A stretch of DNA of 17,271 nucleotides from Oscillospiraceae bacterium (GCA_017398105.1 JAFQHF010000175.1:1-17271); one strand, 5' to 3'. Shown: positions 1 through 7,742, numbered from the stretch's first letter. The notes: generated by a model not told the origin, from the letters alone. A program made the numbers and translations.

Positions 1-2
1 AT

Positions 3-1292
3 GAGGCCAACGCCGGTGTCATGGTCACCGCTTCCCACAACCCTGCCAAGTACAACGGCTACAAGGCCTACGGCCCCGACGGCTGCCAGATGACTGACGA
101 TGCCGCTGCTGTTGTTTACGCTGAGATCCAGGCTACCGACATTCTGACCGGCGCAAAGCTGATCTCCTGGGAAGAGGGCGTTGCTCAGGGCCTGATCGAG
201 TACGTTGGCGACGACTGCAAGGAAGGCCTGTATGATGCCATCAAGGCTTGCCAGGTTCGTCCCGGTCTGTGCAAGACTGCCGGCCTGAAGCTGGTCTACT
301 CCCCCCTGAACGGCTCCGGTCTGGTTCCCGTTACCCGTATCCTGAACGATATTGGCATCGATGACATCACCATCGTTCCCGAGCAGAAGTATCCCGACGG
401 CAACTTCCCCACCTGCCCCTACCCCAACCCCGAGATCTTCGAGGCTCTGGAGCTGGGCCTGAAGCTGGCTACCGAGACCGGTGCTGACCTGATGCTGGCC
501 ACTGACCCCGATGCCGACCGCGTTGGCATTGCCATGAAGTGTCCCGACGGCTCCTACGAGCTGGTCTCCGGCAACGAAGTTGGCGTCCTGCTGCTGGACT
601 ACATCTGCGAAGGCCGCATCGAGAAGGGTACCATGCCCAAGAACGCTGTTGCCGTTAAGTCTCTGGTTTCCACTCCTCTGGCTGACGCTGTCGCTGCCAA
701 CTATGGTGTTGAGATGCGCAACGTTCTGACCGGCTTCAAGTGGATCGGCGACCAGATCGCCGGCCTGGAGGCAAAGGGCGAAGTTGAGCGCTTCATCCTG
801 GGCTTCGAAGAGTCCTACGGCTACCTGGCAGGTCCCTATGTCCGCGATAAGGACGCAGTCGTCGGCTCCATGCTGATCTGCGAAATGGCTGCTTACTACC
901 GCTCCATCGGCTCCTCCATCAAGGAGCGTCTGGAGGCTATCTATGCCAAGTACGGCCGTTACCTGAACAAGGTCGACTCCTTCGAGTTCCCCGGTCTGTC
1001 CGGCATGGACAAGATGGCTGGCATCATGTCCGGCCTGCGTGAGAACCCCCTGACCGAGATCGGCGGCTACGCTGTCACCAAGGTCGTTGACTACAAGAAG
1101 ACCGAGGAGACCGGTCTGCCCGCTGCAAACGTCCTGGTTTACACCCTGGAAGGCGGCGCAACCGTGATCGTCCGTCCCTCCGGCACCGAGCCCAAGATCA
1201 AGACCTACTTCACCACCCTGGGTAAGGATCTGGCTGAGGCCGAGGCTCAGAAGAAGGTTCTGGCTGACGCTCTGAAGCCCATCCTGGCTTGA
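3..1292 (+). CDS. Alpha-D-phosphohexomutase (phosphoglucomutase/phosphomannomutase), 5' truncated by window edge
   Basis: This enzyme moves phosphate between C1 and C6 of glucose or mannose, linking glycolysis with cell-wall and polysaccharide sugar supply in the cytoplasm. Reading starts in frame at base 3, so the true start lies outside the window. The visible part opens just before the catalytic phosphoserine motif TASHNP (Ser codon 33-35). It then shows the metal loop DPDADR (504-521), the sugar-binding motif GFEESYGY (801-824) and the phosphate-binding motif RPSGTEP near the C-terminus (from 1173). About 430 codons are present, while PgcA-type enzymes have roughly 560-580 residues with the serine near residue 140, so about 140 N-terminal residues are missing. 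Codon use is strongly biased (CTG, GGC, GTT, CGT), as in a highly expressed gene. Sugar specificity (glucose versus mannose) cannot be settled from sequence; the TASHNPAKYNGYKAY context fits the phosphoglucomutase-like group. Confidence 0.93.
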   Translation, partial: EANAGVMVTASHNPAKYNGYKAYGPDGCQMTDDAAAVVYAEIQATDILTGAKLISWEEGVAQGLIEYVGDDCKEGLYDAIKACQVRPGLCKTAGLKLVYSPLNGSGLVPVTRILNDIGIDDITIVPEQKYPDGNFPTCPYPNPEIFEALELGLKLATETGADLMLATDPDADRVGIAMKCPDGSYELVSGNEVGVLLLDYICEGRIEKGTMPKNAVAVKSLVSTPLADAVAANYGVEMRNVLTGFKWIGDQIAGLEAKGEVERFILGFEESYGYLAGPYVRDKDAVVGSMLICEMAAYYRSIGSSIKERLEAIYAKYGRYLNKVDSFEFPGLSGMDKMAGIMSGLRENPLTEIGGYAVTKVVDYKKTEETGLPAANVLVYTLEGGATVIVRPSGTEPKIKTYFTTLGKDLAEAEAQKKVLADALKPILA

Positions 1293-1315
1293 TTTACCGA
1301 ATCTGACTGAAAATG

Positions 1316-1348
1316 ACCGGGTAAGCGGTTCGCCGCTTACCCGGTTTC
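1316..1348 (+). terminator. Hairpin downstream of phosphohexomutase, putative terminator (copy 1 of a duplicated hairpin)
   Basis: A perfect 13-bp stem (1316-1328 with 1333-1345) carries a TTCG loop. It begins 23 bases after the phosphohexomutase stop codon. Only three T follow the stem, so termination strength is uncertain. The same hairpin recurs at 1557-1586 with one paired change. Confidence 0.6.
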
Positions 1349-1383
1349 AGCGTGTCAAAAATCGATATCTTCAGCAGACAAAA

Positions 1384-1515
1384 GTAGGGGAGGGTCTTGA
1401 CCCTCCCTCAGTCTTTCATGTCAGAGCATTTTGTTTTTCGTAAATTTGTCATTATTCTATCTACTATTAGCACGCAATTGATCTGGTTTTAGGGAGGATC
1501 AAGACCCTCCCCTAC
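1384..1515. repeat. 132-bp inverted-repeat element (MITE-like), noncoding
   Basis: The 25-base left end (1384-1408) matches the reverse complement of the 25-base right end (1491-1515) at 24 of 25 positions. Each end is itself nearly palindromic (GAGGGTC TT GACCCTC on the left). The spacer is AT-rich and has no ORF. The ends resemble the GTAGGG...GGGTC cores at 11233, 12351 and 17251. I see no clear target-site duplication. Size and termini suggest a non-autonomous mobile element or dispersed structured repeat. Between 1293 and 1691 I see only this, the two hairpins and a promoter. Confidence 0.7.
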
Positions 1516-1556
1516 AGTAGCGTTATCACCAAAACAGGCTTTTGGGACAGTCTGTG

Positions 1557-1591
1557 ACCTGGTAAGCGGTTCGCCGCTTACCAGGTTTTTT
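1557..1591 (+). terminator. Intrinsic terminator-type hairpin with T6 (copy 2 of a duplicated hairpin)
   Basis: A perfect 13-bp stem (1557-1569 with 1574-1586) with a TTCG loop runs into six T at 1586-1591, a good intrinsic terminator on the plus strand. No gene lies directly upstream. The hairpin therefore looks like a backup for the phosphohexomutase transcript, separated from copy 1 by the 132-bp repeat element. Confidence 0.7.
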
Positions 1592-1633
1592 CCGGACCTG
1601 CACGGAAATATGGACAAATTGTTACGAGATGCC

Positions 1634-1662
1634 TTGTTTTCGTACTCGTTGTATGATATGCT
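1634..1662 (+). promoter_or_regulatory. Probable sigma-A promoter for the coiled-coil/GNAT pair
   Basis: The -35 element TTGTTT (1634-1639) and the -10 element TATGCT (1657-1662) are 17 bp apart. A start near 1669 would give a very short leader before the ribosome binding site GAGAGG (1678-1683). Confidence 0.5.
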
Positions 1663-1691
1663 GTACAGGTATATAAAGAGAGGTGCGGCAA

Positions 1692-2624
1692 ATGAAAGAT
1701 GAGTTGTCCGTTCTGCAGGCCCAGCTGACCTATAAGATGCGGCTGGAGGCCATGCTCAGTGAGCTGAGATCCCAGCAGGCAGTGCTGCAGGAGCGGGTGC
1801 ATCGGCTGGAAAGGCAGATGCTTACGGAAAAGAAGAATATGGAGCGGCTGGAAGGCGGCAGTCCTGCGGCCTTTTTTTATCTGCTGACAGGACAGAAGGA
1901 AGAAAAGCTGGGCCAGGAGCGGCGGGAATATTATGCCGCCCGGGTAAAATATGATATGGCTCTGCGGGAGCTGCAGGCCATTGAACAGGATATTGATTGC
2001 ACCCGGGAGGATCTGGGCGACCTTGCGGACTGTGAGGAGCGCTATGCCCGGGCCATGGAGCGCAAGCGTCAGGCCATTGCCCAGTCCGGTACGCCGCAGT
2101 CAGAGGAGCTTTTGGAAAAAGAGCAGTCCCTGAGCTTTCTCCGGGCACAGGAACGGGAGCTGGAGGAAGCCATTGCCGCGGGAACGGCGGCGCTGCGGAC
2201 AGCCAATGATGTGATCCTGAGTCTGAAGCATACGGAAGGTGTGGGGCTGTTTGATGTTTTGGGCGGAGGCTTCCTGGCGGACATGGCCAAGCATGAGACT
2301 CTGGATGAGGCACAGCAGAGTGTGCAGCAGCTGCAGGTGGATCTGCAGAAATTCAATAAGGAACTGGCGGATGTGGCAATCCGGGACGGCCTGCAGATCA
2401 GCATCGACCGGATGCTGCGGTTTTCGGATCTCTTCTTTGACGGCCTAATTGCAGATCTGGCGACTCCGGAAAATATGTCCAAATCCCACTTGCTGGTGGA
2501 TCAGACCCGGGATCAGATCCTGGGTATCCTGCGTCAGCTTCAGAATAAGCTGGAAGAGGTGCGTCACAGACAGGCCAGAGCAAGACTGGAAGTGGAGAGC
2601 CTTATCGAGGGGACAGAGGTATAA
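1692..2624 (+). CDS. Uncharacterised cytoplasmic coiled-coil protein, 310 aa
   Basis: The function is not recognised. The protein is highly charged and rich in Glu, Gln, Arg and Leu. It has no signal peptide or membrane segment, and long helices predict coiled coils at about residues 2-55, 68-165 and 205-300. Two non-coil islands interrupt them: a segment around residues 56-70 (GGSPAAFFYLLTGQKEE) and a glycine-rich segment around 183-201 (GVGLFDVLGGGFLADMAKH). These breaks look like conserved family features, and I recall similar unnamed proteins in clostridia, though this is unverified. I chose ATG at 1692 because GAGAGG (1678-1683) sits 8 bases upstream. A GTG at 1683 in the same frame overlaps that ribosome binding site. 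The gene is followed after 2 bases by the GNAT gene, so the two are probably co-transcribed. Confidence 0.85.
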   Translation: MKDELSVLQAQLTYKMRLEAMLSELRSQQAVLQERVHRLERQMLTEKKNMERLEGGSPAAFFYLLTGQKEEKLGQERREYYAARVKYDMALRELQAIEQDIDCTREDLGDLADCEERYARAMERKRQAIAQSGTPQSEELLEKEQSLSFLRAQERELEEAIAAGTAALRTANDVILSLKHTEGVGLFDVLGGGFLADMAKHETLDEAQQSVQQLQVDLQKFNKELADVAIRDGLQISIDRMLRFSDLFFDGLIADLATPENMSKSHLLVDQTRDQILGILRQLQNKLEEVRHRQARARLEVESLIEGTEV

Positions 2625-2626
2625 CG

Positions 2627-3190
2627 ATGCGCTATGTGGAATTTGAACCGCTGCATACACCCCGTCTGACGTTGCGGAAAGTGGTTTGGGAAGATGTGCA
2701 CGCCTATTTCCGGCTGTTTGGCAGTCCGGAGGTGGCGAAGTATATGCTCTGGGAACCACACCGGGAAATCGCACAGTCTGAGGCTGCGGTTCGGAAGGTG
2801 CTGTCCCGGTATGAAGCGGGCCGCTATTACCGCTGGGCCATCACGGAAGCAGACAGCAATGAAATGATCGGCATTGTGGAGCTGCTGCGATTTGATGCGG
2901 AAACCGGGAGCTGCAGCTTTGCCTACATGCTGGGGGAAACGTTCTGGGGAAAGGGCTATGGAACAGAAGCTGTATGTGCGGTCTTTGCTTTCGCGTTTGA
3001 AAAAATGCAGGTTTCTTCCATTATTGCCGACCATTTCCCGGAAAATCCGGCCTCCGGTGCCGTGATGCGCAAAGCGGGCATGACGTATGCAGGAACGATT
3101 CCGGAAAAATATGAAAAGCATGGCATTTTGTACGATGCGGTGGAATACCGGATCACAGCAGAACAATGGAAAAAGAAAACACGGTGCTGA
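2627..3190 (+). CDS. GNAT family N-acetyltransferase (RimJ/RimL-like), 187 aa
   Basis: This is a predicted acetyl-CoA-dependent acetyltransferase of the Acetyltransf_3 type, whose members acetylate protein N-termini, amino acids or antibiotics; the substrate here is unknown. The N-terminal TPRLTLRKV block (residues 11-19) is typical of RimJ-like proteins. The acetyl-CoA pyrophosphate loop is WGKGYGTEA (107-115). The ENPASGAVMRKAGM segment (139-152) is the usual C-terminal signature before the last strands. The ATG lies 2 bases after the upstream stop codon, with AGAGG inside the end of that gene as its ribosome binding site, which suggests translational coupling. The last codons form one side of the terminator stem at 3180-3211. 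Confidence 0.9.
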   Translation: MRYVEFEPLHTPRLTLRKVVWEDVHAYFRLFGSPEVAKYMLWEPHREIAQSEAAVRKVLSRYEAGRYYRWAITEADSNEMIGIVELLRFDAETGSCSFAYMLGETFWGKGYGTEAVCAVFAFAFEKMQVSSIIADHFPENPASGAVMRKAGMTYAGTIPEKYEKHGILYDAVEYRITAEQWKKKTRC

Positions 3191-3219
3191 AGCGGCTGGC
3201 TCAGCACCGTGAAATTTTT
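3180..3219. terminator. Bidirectional intrinsic terminator between convergent genes
   Basis: A perfect 11-bp stem (3180-3190 with 3201-3211) has a 10-base loop. On the plus strand it is followed by AAATTTTT. On the minus strand it is followed by TTTTCTTTTT, read from the A-rich end of the acetyltransferase gene. It therefore serves both the GNAT gene and the convergent yesL-like gene, and its left arm contains the GNAT stop codon. Confidence 0.8.
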
Positions 3220-3224
3220 GCTTT

Positions 3225-3860
3225 TTATGATGTATGCTGCTGCCGGTAGGGCTGGAAGACCTTCAGCAGCACCCGGGAATTAAAGTAGGCGGCTGCCGCG
3301 AAGTACAGGGCGAACCACAGAAAGCTTAACTGCATAAATGCATAAAGATTCATAACCATTAACACCCAGGGAAAACAGTTGATCACCGTCAGAACCAGGG
3401 AGCGGGGCAGGTGGGCGATGCCCAGCAGCAGGGAATTGTCCAATATTTTCCGGGTGGAGTTGTTAAATTGGCTCAGCAGCGGGAAGGCGTAGCTGAAAAT
3501 GAAGGTCAAAATCACGAAAACCGCCATGGCCAGCAAAAACAGAAGATATCCAAGGCTTCCGCCCAATTCGGAAAACCGCACCATGTTCAGGCAGGTTGCG
3601 GCACCAAACAGCAGGAAAATCAGCCAAATCACCGTTCCCTGACGGAAATTTGCCCGAAATGACCGGAAATAGGTGGAAAGAAGCTTACCCTCCCGCTCTG
3701 TATCCAGCCGAAAAACCACATCGTACAGGGCGGTATTGGCAGCACCGATGGTAAAAATGGGCAGACAGGTCAATAAAAATACAAGATTCAGGATAATGAT
3801 ATCACAGATCCGGCTGATGATCTGCATAATTTTGGAATCCGGGTCAAATAAAAACCGCAT
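3225..3860 (-). CDS. YesL-like (DUF624) integral membrane protein, 211 aa
   Basis: This is a small polytopic membrane protein of the YesL/DUF624 family. The family's molecular role is not established; members often sit near carbohydrate uptake genes. The N-terminal MRFLFDPDSKIMQIISRICD and following hydrophobic run with LPIFTIGAANTALY (about residues 34-46) are typical. I count about five membrane segments, near residues 18-43, 76-94, 103-129, 155-172 and 176-194. I placed the start at ATG 3860, with GGAGG about 6 bases upstream. A GTG at 3866 would add two residues and crowd the ribosome binding site. The gene stands alone here, convergent with the GNAT gene and divergent from argG, with its own promoter at 3893-3921. 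No sugar transporter is nearby to suggest a role. Confidence 0.85.
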   Translation of the reverse strand: MRFLFDPDSKIMQIISRICDIIILNLVFLLTCLPIFTIGAANTALYDVVFRLDTEREGKLLSTYFRSFRANFRQGTVIWLIFLLFGAATCLNMVRFSELGGSLGYLLFLLAMAVFVILTFIFSYAFPLLSQFNNSTRKILDNSLLLGIAHLPRSLVLTVINCFPWVLMVMNLYAFMQLSFLWFALYFAAAAYFNSRVLLKVFQPYRQQHTS

Positions 3861-3892
3861 AAGCACCCTCCCGGGGAAGAAAATTTAAGGAC

Positions 3893-3921
3893 AGTATACT
3901 CCAATTCAGCGCAGATTGCAA
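3893..3921 (-). promoter_or_regulatory. Probable sigma-A promoter of the yesL-like gene
   Basis: On the minus strand the -35 element is TTGCAA (3921-3916) and the -10 element is TATACT (3898-3893), with a 17-bp spacer. This leaves a short leader before the ribosome binding site. Confidence 0.65.
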
Positions 3922-4055
3922 TGATTTCCCGGGAAAAAGAAAAGACAGGCTGTGACTTTTTTGTGAATTTTACCGGGAAGTGATGGGGGAATCTGCCTCT
4001 TTACGGTCAAAGTTCCGAAAACGGTTTCGCCTGGAAGTTTTATGCAAATATGCCG

Positions 4056-4084
4056 TTGACAAATGTCCGCCAGAGGAGTATAAT
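4056..4084 (+). promoter_or_regulatory. Strong consensus sigma-A promoter of the arginine operon
   Basis: The -35 element TTGACA (4056-4061) and the -10 element TATAAT (4079-4084) both match the consensus exactly and are 17 bp apart. The predicted start is near 4091, inside the first operator site. An unusually strong promoter under an operator fits a repressed biosynthetic operon. Confidence 0.9.
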
Positions 4085-4086
4085 TC

Positions 4087-4120
4087 TGAATTATTACTCA
4101 TGAAACATGAATATTATTCA
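4087..4120. promoter_or_regulatory. Tandem ARG boxes, putative ArgR/AhrC operator
   Basis: Two palindromic sites lie between the -10 element and the argG ribosome binding site. Site 1 (4087-4100, TGAATTATTACTCA) fits the ARG-box core TGAAT-WWWW-ATTCA with one mismatch. Site 2 (4108-4120, TGAATATTATTCA) is a perfect palindrome, one base shorter than the consensus. Their centres are about 20-21 bp apart, the usual helical spacing of paired ARG boxes. The position over the transcription start predicts arginine-dependent repression. The argR gene itself is not in the window. Confidence 0.8.
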
Positions 4121-4136
4121 CTCGGAGGTTGTATAT

Positions 4137-5360
4137 ATGAATAATAAGGATTCCATCAAGAAGATCGTCCTGGCATATTCCGGCGGTCTGGATACTTCTA
4201 TCATCATTCCCTGGCTGAAGGAAAACTACAATAATCCCGAAATCATCGCCGTGGCCGGCAACGTCGGCCAGGCTGACGAGCTGGAGGGCCTGGAAGAAAA
4301 GGCCATCAAGACCGGCGCTTCCAAGCTGATCGTTGCCGATCTGGTGGACGAGATGGTGGACGACATCATCATCCCCTCCCTGAAGATGGGCGCCAAGTAT
4401 GAGACCTATCTGCTGGGCACCGCCTTTGCCCGTCCCGTCATCGGCAAGCGTCTGGCTGAGATCGCCATTGCAGAGGGTGCGGATGCCATCGCCCACGGTG
4501 CTACCGGCAAGGGCAATGACCAGGTTCGTTTCGAACTGGCCATCAAGCGCTTCGCTCCCGATATGAAGATCATCGCCCCCTGGCGTGAGTGGGATATCAA
4601 GTCCCGTGACGAGGAGATCGACTATGCCGAGGCACACAACATCCCCCTGAAGATCAGCCGTGAAACCAGCTACTCCAAGGACAAGAACCTGTGGCACCTG
4701 AGCCACGAGGGTCTGGATCTGGAAGACCCCTCCAACGAGCCCAATCTGGACAAGCCCGGCTTCCTGGAAATGAGTGTTTCTCCCTACCAGGCTCCCGACG
4801 TTCCTACCTATGTGACCATCGATTTTGAAGCCGGCGCTCCCGTTGCCGTTAACGGCGAGAAGATGAAGGCTTCCAAGATCATTGCCAAGCTGAACGAGCT
4901 GGGCGGTGCAAACGGTATCGGCATTATCGACATCGTGGAGAACCGTCTGGTTGGCATGAAGGACCGCGGTGTTTACGAGACTCCCGGCGGTACCATCCTG
5001 TACTTTGCCCACGCTCAGCTGGAAATGCTGACCATGGACAAGGACACCCTGCACCTGAAGCAGAAGCTGGCTGTGGATTATGCGGATATGATCTACAACG
5101 GCAAGTGGTATTCTCCCATGCAGGAAGCCCTGACCGCCTTTGCCAACAAGGCCAACGAGTACGTGACCGGTACCGTGAAGCTGAAGCTGTACAAGGGCAA
5201 CATCATCCCCGCAGGCACCACCTCTCCCTACTCCCTGTACTCTGAGAATCTGGTGACCTTCGGTGAAAGCGACTACGACCAGAACCAGGCTGCCGGCTTC
5301 ATCAACCTGTGGGGCCTGCCCACCAAGGTTCAGGCACTGCGGGAAAAGGGCCTGCTGTAA
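4137..5360 (+). CDS. argG: Argininosuccinate synthase, 407 aa
   Basis: The enzyme joins citrulline and aspartate using ATP to form argininosuccinate, the seventh step of arginine synthesis. The ATP-binding PP-loop AYSGGLDTS is at residues 13-21, and the conserved [13 protein letters not shown] block is at 121-133. The length is normal for the family (about 400). I chose ATG 4137 because GGAGG (4124-4128) lies 8 bases upstream. An in-frame ATG at 4107 would fall between the operator sites and precede the ribosome binding site. It is the first gene of the operon, directly behind the operator. Codon use is as biased as in the phosphohexomutase gene, suggesting high expression. Confidence 0.97.
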   Translation: MNNKDSIKKIVLAYSGGLDTSIIIPWLKENYNNPEIIAVAGNVGQADELEGLEEKAIKTGASKLIVADLVDEMVDDIIIPSLKMGAKYETYLLGTAFARPVIGKRLAEIAIAEGADAIAHGATGKGNDQVRFELAIKRFAPDMKIIAPWREWDIKSRDEEIDYAEAHNIPLKISRETSYSKDKNLWHLSHEGLDLEDPSNEPNLDKPGFLEMSVSPYQAPDVPTYVTIDFEAGAPVAVNGEKMKASKIIAKLNELGGANGIGIIDIVENRLVGMKDRGVYETPGGTILYFAHAQLEMLTMDKDTLHLKQKLAVDYADMIYNGKWYSPMQEALTAFANKANEYVTGTVKLKLYKGNIIPAGTTSPYSLYSENLVTFGESDYDQNQAAGFINLWGLPTKVQALREKGLL

Positions 5361-5362
5361 GA

Positions 5363-5390
5363 AATGCAAAATGCTGAATGCCAAATGCTA
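5363..5390 (+). repeat. Four tandem degenerate heptamers AATGCNN in the argG-argH spacer
   Basis: Copies at 5363, 5370, 5377 and 5384 read AATGCAA, AATGCTG, AATGCCA and AATGCTA. A fifth ATGC follows at 5395. They start 2 bases after the argG stop codon and lie in the 88-base spacer before argH. Slippage expansion is likely; no function is seen. Confidence 0.7.
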
Positions 5391-5448
5391 AATTATGCAA
5401 ATATCATTTGGTGTTCCTAAAAATACGTTTGTTTGAGGAAAAGAGACT

Positions 5449-6822
5449 ATGGCAAAAATGTGGGCCGGGCGGACTTCCGGCGTTGTCAGCAGCATTGCGG
5501 ATGATTTCAATTCTTCCATCCGCTTCGACTGCAAGATGTACAAAGAAGATATCACCGGTTCCATGGCCCATGCCGCCATGCTGGGTGCAAAGAATATTAT
5601 CTCCAAGAAGGATGCGGAGACTCTGATCGATGGGCTCCAGGGCATTCTGGATGATCTGAATTCCGGCGCGCTGGAATTTGACTTCTCCTGCGAGGATATC
5701 CACATGTTTGTGGAACAGGTGCTCACCCAGCGGCTGGGTGATGTGGGCAAGAAGCTCCACACCGCCCGCTCCCGGAACGACCAGGTTGCTCTGGATCTGC
5801 GGATGTACCTGCGCAGTGAGATCGATGAAATCACCGATCTGGTGAAGGCGGTCATCAATGCCATCCTGTTCCAGGCCGAGGCCAACAAGAGCGTCATCAT
5901 GCCCGGCTACACCCATCTGCAGCGGGCCCAGCCCATCCTGTTCAGCCATCATCTGCTGGCCTATGCCATGATGCTGCTGCGGGATCTGGATCGTCTGGCA
6001 GACTGCCGGGAACGGATGAATGTGTCTCCCATCGGCTGCTGCGCCCTGGCCGGCACCACCTATAATACCGACCGCCGGTTCGAGGCCTGGAAGCTGGGCT
6101 TTCACGATGTGGCGAGAAACTCCATCGACGGCGTTTCCGACCGGGATTTCTGCCTGGAGCTGATGAGCTGCATCAGCATCCTGATGATGCACCTGTCCCG
6201 GTTCTCTGAGGAGATCATCCTCTGGGCCAGCTGGGAATTCAAGTTCATTGAGCTTTCCGATGCCTATACCACCGGCTCCTCTATCATGCCCCAGAAGAAG
6301 AATCCCGACATGGCAGAGCTGGTTCGCGGCAAGACCGGCCGGGTCTACGGCGACCTGATGGCGCTGCTCACCACCCTGAAGGGTCTGCCTCTGGCCTATA
6401 ACAAGGACATGCAGGAGGACAAGGAAGCGGTCTTCGATGCGGTGGAGACGGTGAAGATGTGCCTGAAGGTCTTCGCCCCCATGCTGGAAACCATGACCGC
6501 CAAGCCCGAAAACATGAAGAAGGCAGCCCAGGGCGGCTTCATCAATGCCACCGACCTTGCCGACTATCTGGTGAAGAAGGGCCTGCCCTTCCGGTCCGCA
6601 TATAAGATCTCCGGCCAGATCGTTGCCCAGTGCATTTCCGAAGGTCTGGTGCTGGAGACCCTGCCCCTGGCAGAATATAAAAAATACAGCGAACTGTTTG
6701 AAGAAGATCTCTACAACGACATCGATCTGCTGACCTGTGTGGAAAAGCGCATCTCCGAGGGCGGCACCTCTGTTGCCTCCGTGGAAGCCCAGATCGCTTA
6801 TGTAAAGGAGAATCTCGCATGA
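5449..6822 (+). CDS. argH: Argininosuccinate lyase, 457 aa
   Basis: The enzyme splits argininosuccinate into arginine and fumarate, the last step of the pathway. The fumarase/aspartase superfamily signature GSSIMPQKKNPD is at residues 276-287 and carries the catalytic serine on the flexible loop. TARSRNDQ is at 105-112 and the histidine-containing HLQRAQP at 156-162. The length is normal (about 460). The start has GAGGAAAAGAG about 9 bases upstream. The 3' end overlaps argC by four bases (ATGA), so the two are translationally coupled. The segment PIGCCALAGTTY (194-205) has Cys where many family members have Ser-Gly; I take this as lineage variation, not a defect. Confidence 0.97.
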   Translation: MAKMWAGRTSGVVSSIADDFNSSIRFDCKMYKEDITGSMAHAAMLGAKNIISKKDAETLIDGLQGILDDLNSGALEFDFSCEDIHMFVEQVLTQRLGDVGKKLHTARSRNDQVALDLRMYLRSEIDEITDLVKAVINAILFQAEANKSVIMPGYTHLQRAQPILFSHHLLAYAMMLLRDLDRLADCRERMNVSPIGCCALAGTTYNTDRRFEAWKLGFHDVARNSIDGVSDRDFCLELMSCISILMMHLSRFSEEIILWASWEFKFIELSDAYTTGSSIMPQKKNPDMAELVRGKTGRVYGDLMALLTTLKGLPLAYNKDMQEDKEAVFDAVETVKMCLKVFAPMLETMTAKPENMKKAAQGGFINATDLADYLVKKGLPFRSAYKISGQIVAQCISEGLVLETLPLAEYKKYSELFEEDLYNDIDLLTCVEKRISEGGTSVASVEAQIAYVKENLA

Positions 6823-7736
6823 CCAAGGTTTTTATTGACGGCAGCGCCGGCACCACCGGCCTGCGGATCTTTGAACGGCTCAGTGCCCGCAGGGACATTG
6901 AACTGCTTACCTTAACCGAGGAACTGCGCAAAAATACCGATGCCCGCCGCCAGATGCTCAATCTGGCGGACATCGCATTTCTGTGCCTTCCCGACAAAGC
7001 CGCCATGGAGGCGGTTTCCCTGATTGAAAATGAGCATACCGCGGTAATTGACACGTCTACCGCCCACCGTACCAACGATGATTGGGCCTACGGCTTTGCG
7101 GAGCTGTCCAAAGCCCACCGACAGGCCATCCGGGAAAGCAGGCGCATTGCCAATCCCGGCTGCCACGCCAGCGGCTTTATCTCCACGGTGTATCCTCTGA
7201 CTGCCCATGGTGTGATCCCGGCAGACTTTCCTCTGACGGCCTATTCCCTGACGGGCTATTCCGGCGGCGGCAAGAGCCTGATCGCGGAGTATGAGGATGA
7301 AAACCGGGATGTGCGCCACGAAAGCCACCGGATCTACGGCACTTCTCTTGCCCACAAGCATCTGCCGGAAATGCAGAAGCTCTGCGGCCTGGAAAAGAAG
7401 CCTGTGTTCAGCCCCATCCTGGGCGATTTCTATGCAGGCATGGCAACCTCCGTGCTGCTGCCGGGCTTCGATGCCAAGAAGATTTGGGAGTGCCTGAATG
7501 ACCACTATGCAGGCGAACGAATTGTTACCGTCGCTCCCTTCGGCGGAGACGAGGCAGTCGTCTATGCCAGCACCCTGGCAGGCAGGGACACCATGCGTAT
7601 CCAGGTCAGCGGCCATTCCGAACAGACCATGGTCACGGCCATTTTTGACAACCTGGGCAAGGGTGCATCCGGTGCGGCCATCCAGAATATGAATATTTTG
7701 CTGGGTGTCGATGAGACCACCGGCTTGAACGTATAA
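6819..7736 (+). CDS. argC: N-acetyl-gamma-glutamyl-phosphate reductase, short type, 305 aa
   Basis: This NADPH-dependent reductase turns N-acetylglutamyl phosphate into the semialdehyde, the third step of ornithine synthesis. The nucleotide-binding N-terminus is FIDGSAGTTGLRI (5-17). The catalytic cysteine is Cys115 in ANPGCHASGF. The length of about 305 and the early GSAGTTG place it in the shorter ArgC type, not the 330-350-residue type of enteric bacteria. The start codon overlaps the argH stop (ATGA), with GGAG about 8 bases upstream inside argH. Confidence 0.96.
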   Translation: MTKVFIDGSAGTTGLRIFERLSARRDIELLTLTEELRKNTDARRQMLNLADIAFLCLPDKAAMEAVSLIENEHTAVIDTSTAHRTNDDWAYGFAELSKAHRQAIRESRRIANPGCHASGFISTVYPLTAHGVIPADFPLTAYSLTGYSGGGKSLIAEYEDENRDVRHESHRIYGTSLAHKHLPEMQKLCGLEKKPVFSPILGDFYAGMATSVLLPGFDAKKIWECLNDHYAGERIVTVAPFGGDEAVVYASTLAGRDTMRIQVSGHSEQTMVTAIFDNLGKGASGAAIQNMNILLGVDETTGLNV

Positions 7737-7742
7737 AGAATA

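Noticed and set aside
3962..3975. TGTGAAT half-site upstream of argG as a distal ARG box
   Set aside because: Only one half matches and it is over 100 bp from the paired sites; such half-sites are common in AT-rich spacers.
4100..4144. 14-codon upstream ORF overlapping the argG start (possible leader peptide)
   Set aside because: It has no ribosome binding site, no run of arginine codons, and its sequence is explained by the operator and the argG ribosome binding site.
4098..5384. 428-codon open frame on the minus strand across argG
   Set aside because: It exactly shadows argG and has no motifs. The same holds for 7791-9170 (minus) across argJ and 11270-12235 (minus) across argF.
5378..5626. 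82-codon plus-strand frame at the start of argH
   Set aside because: It begins in the heptamer tract, is out of frame with argH and has no family features.
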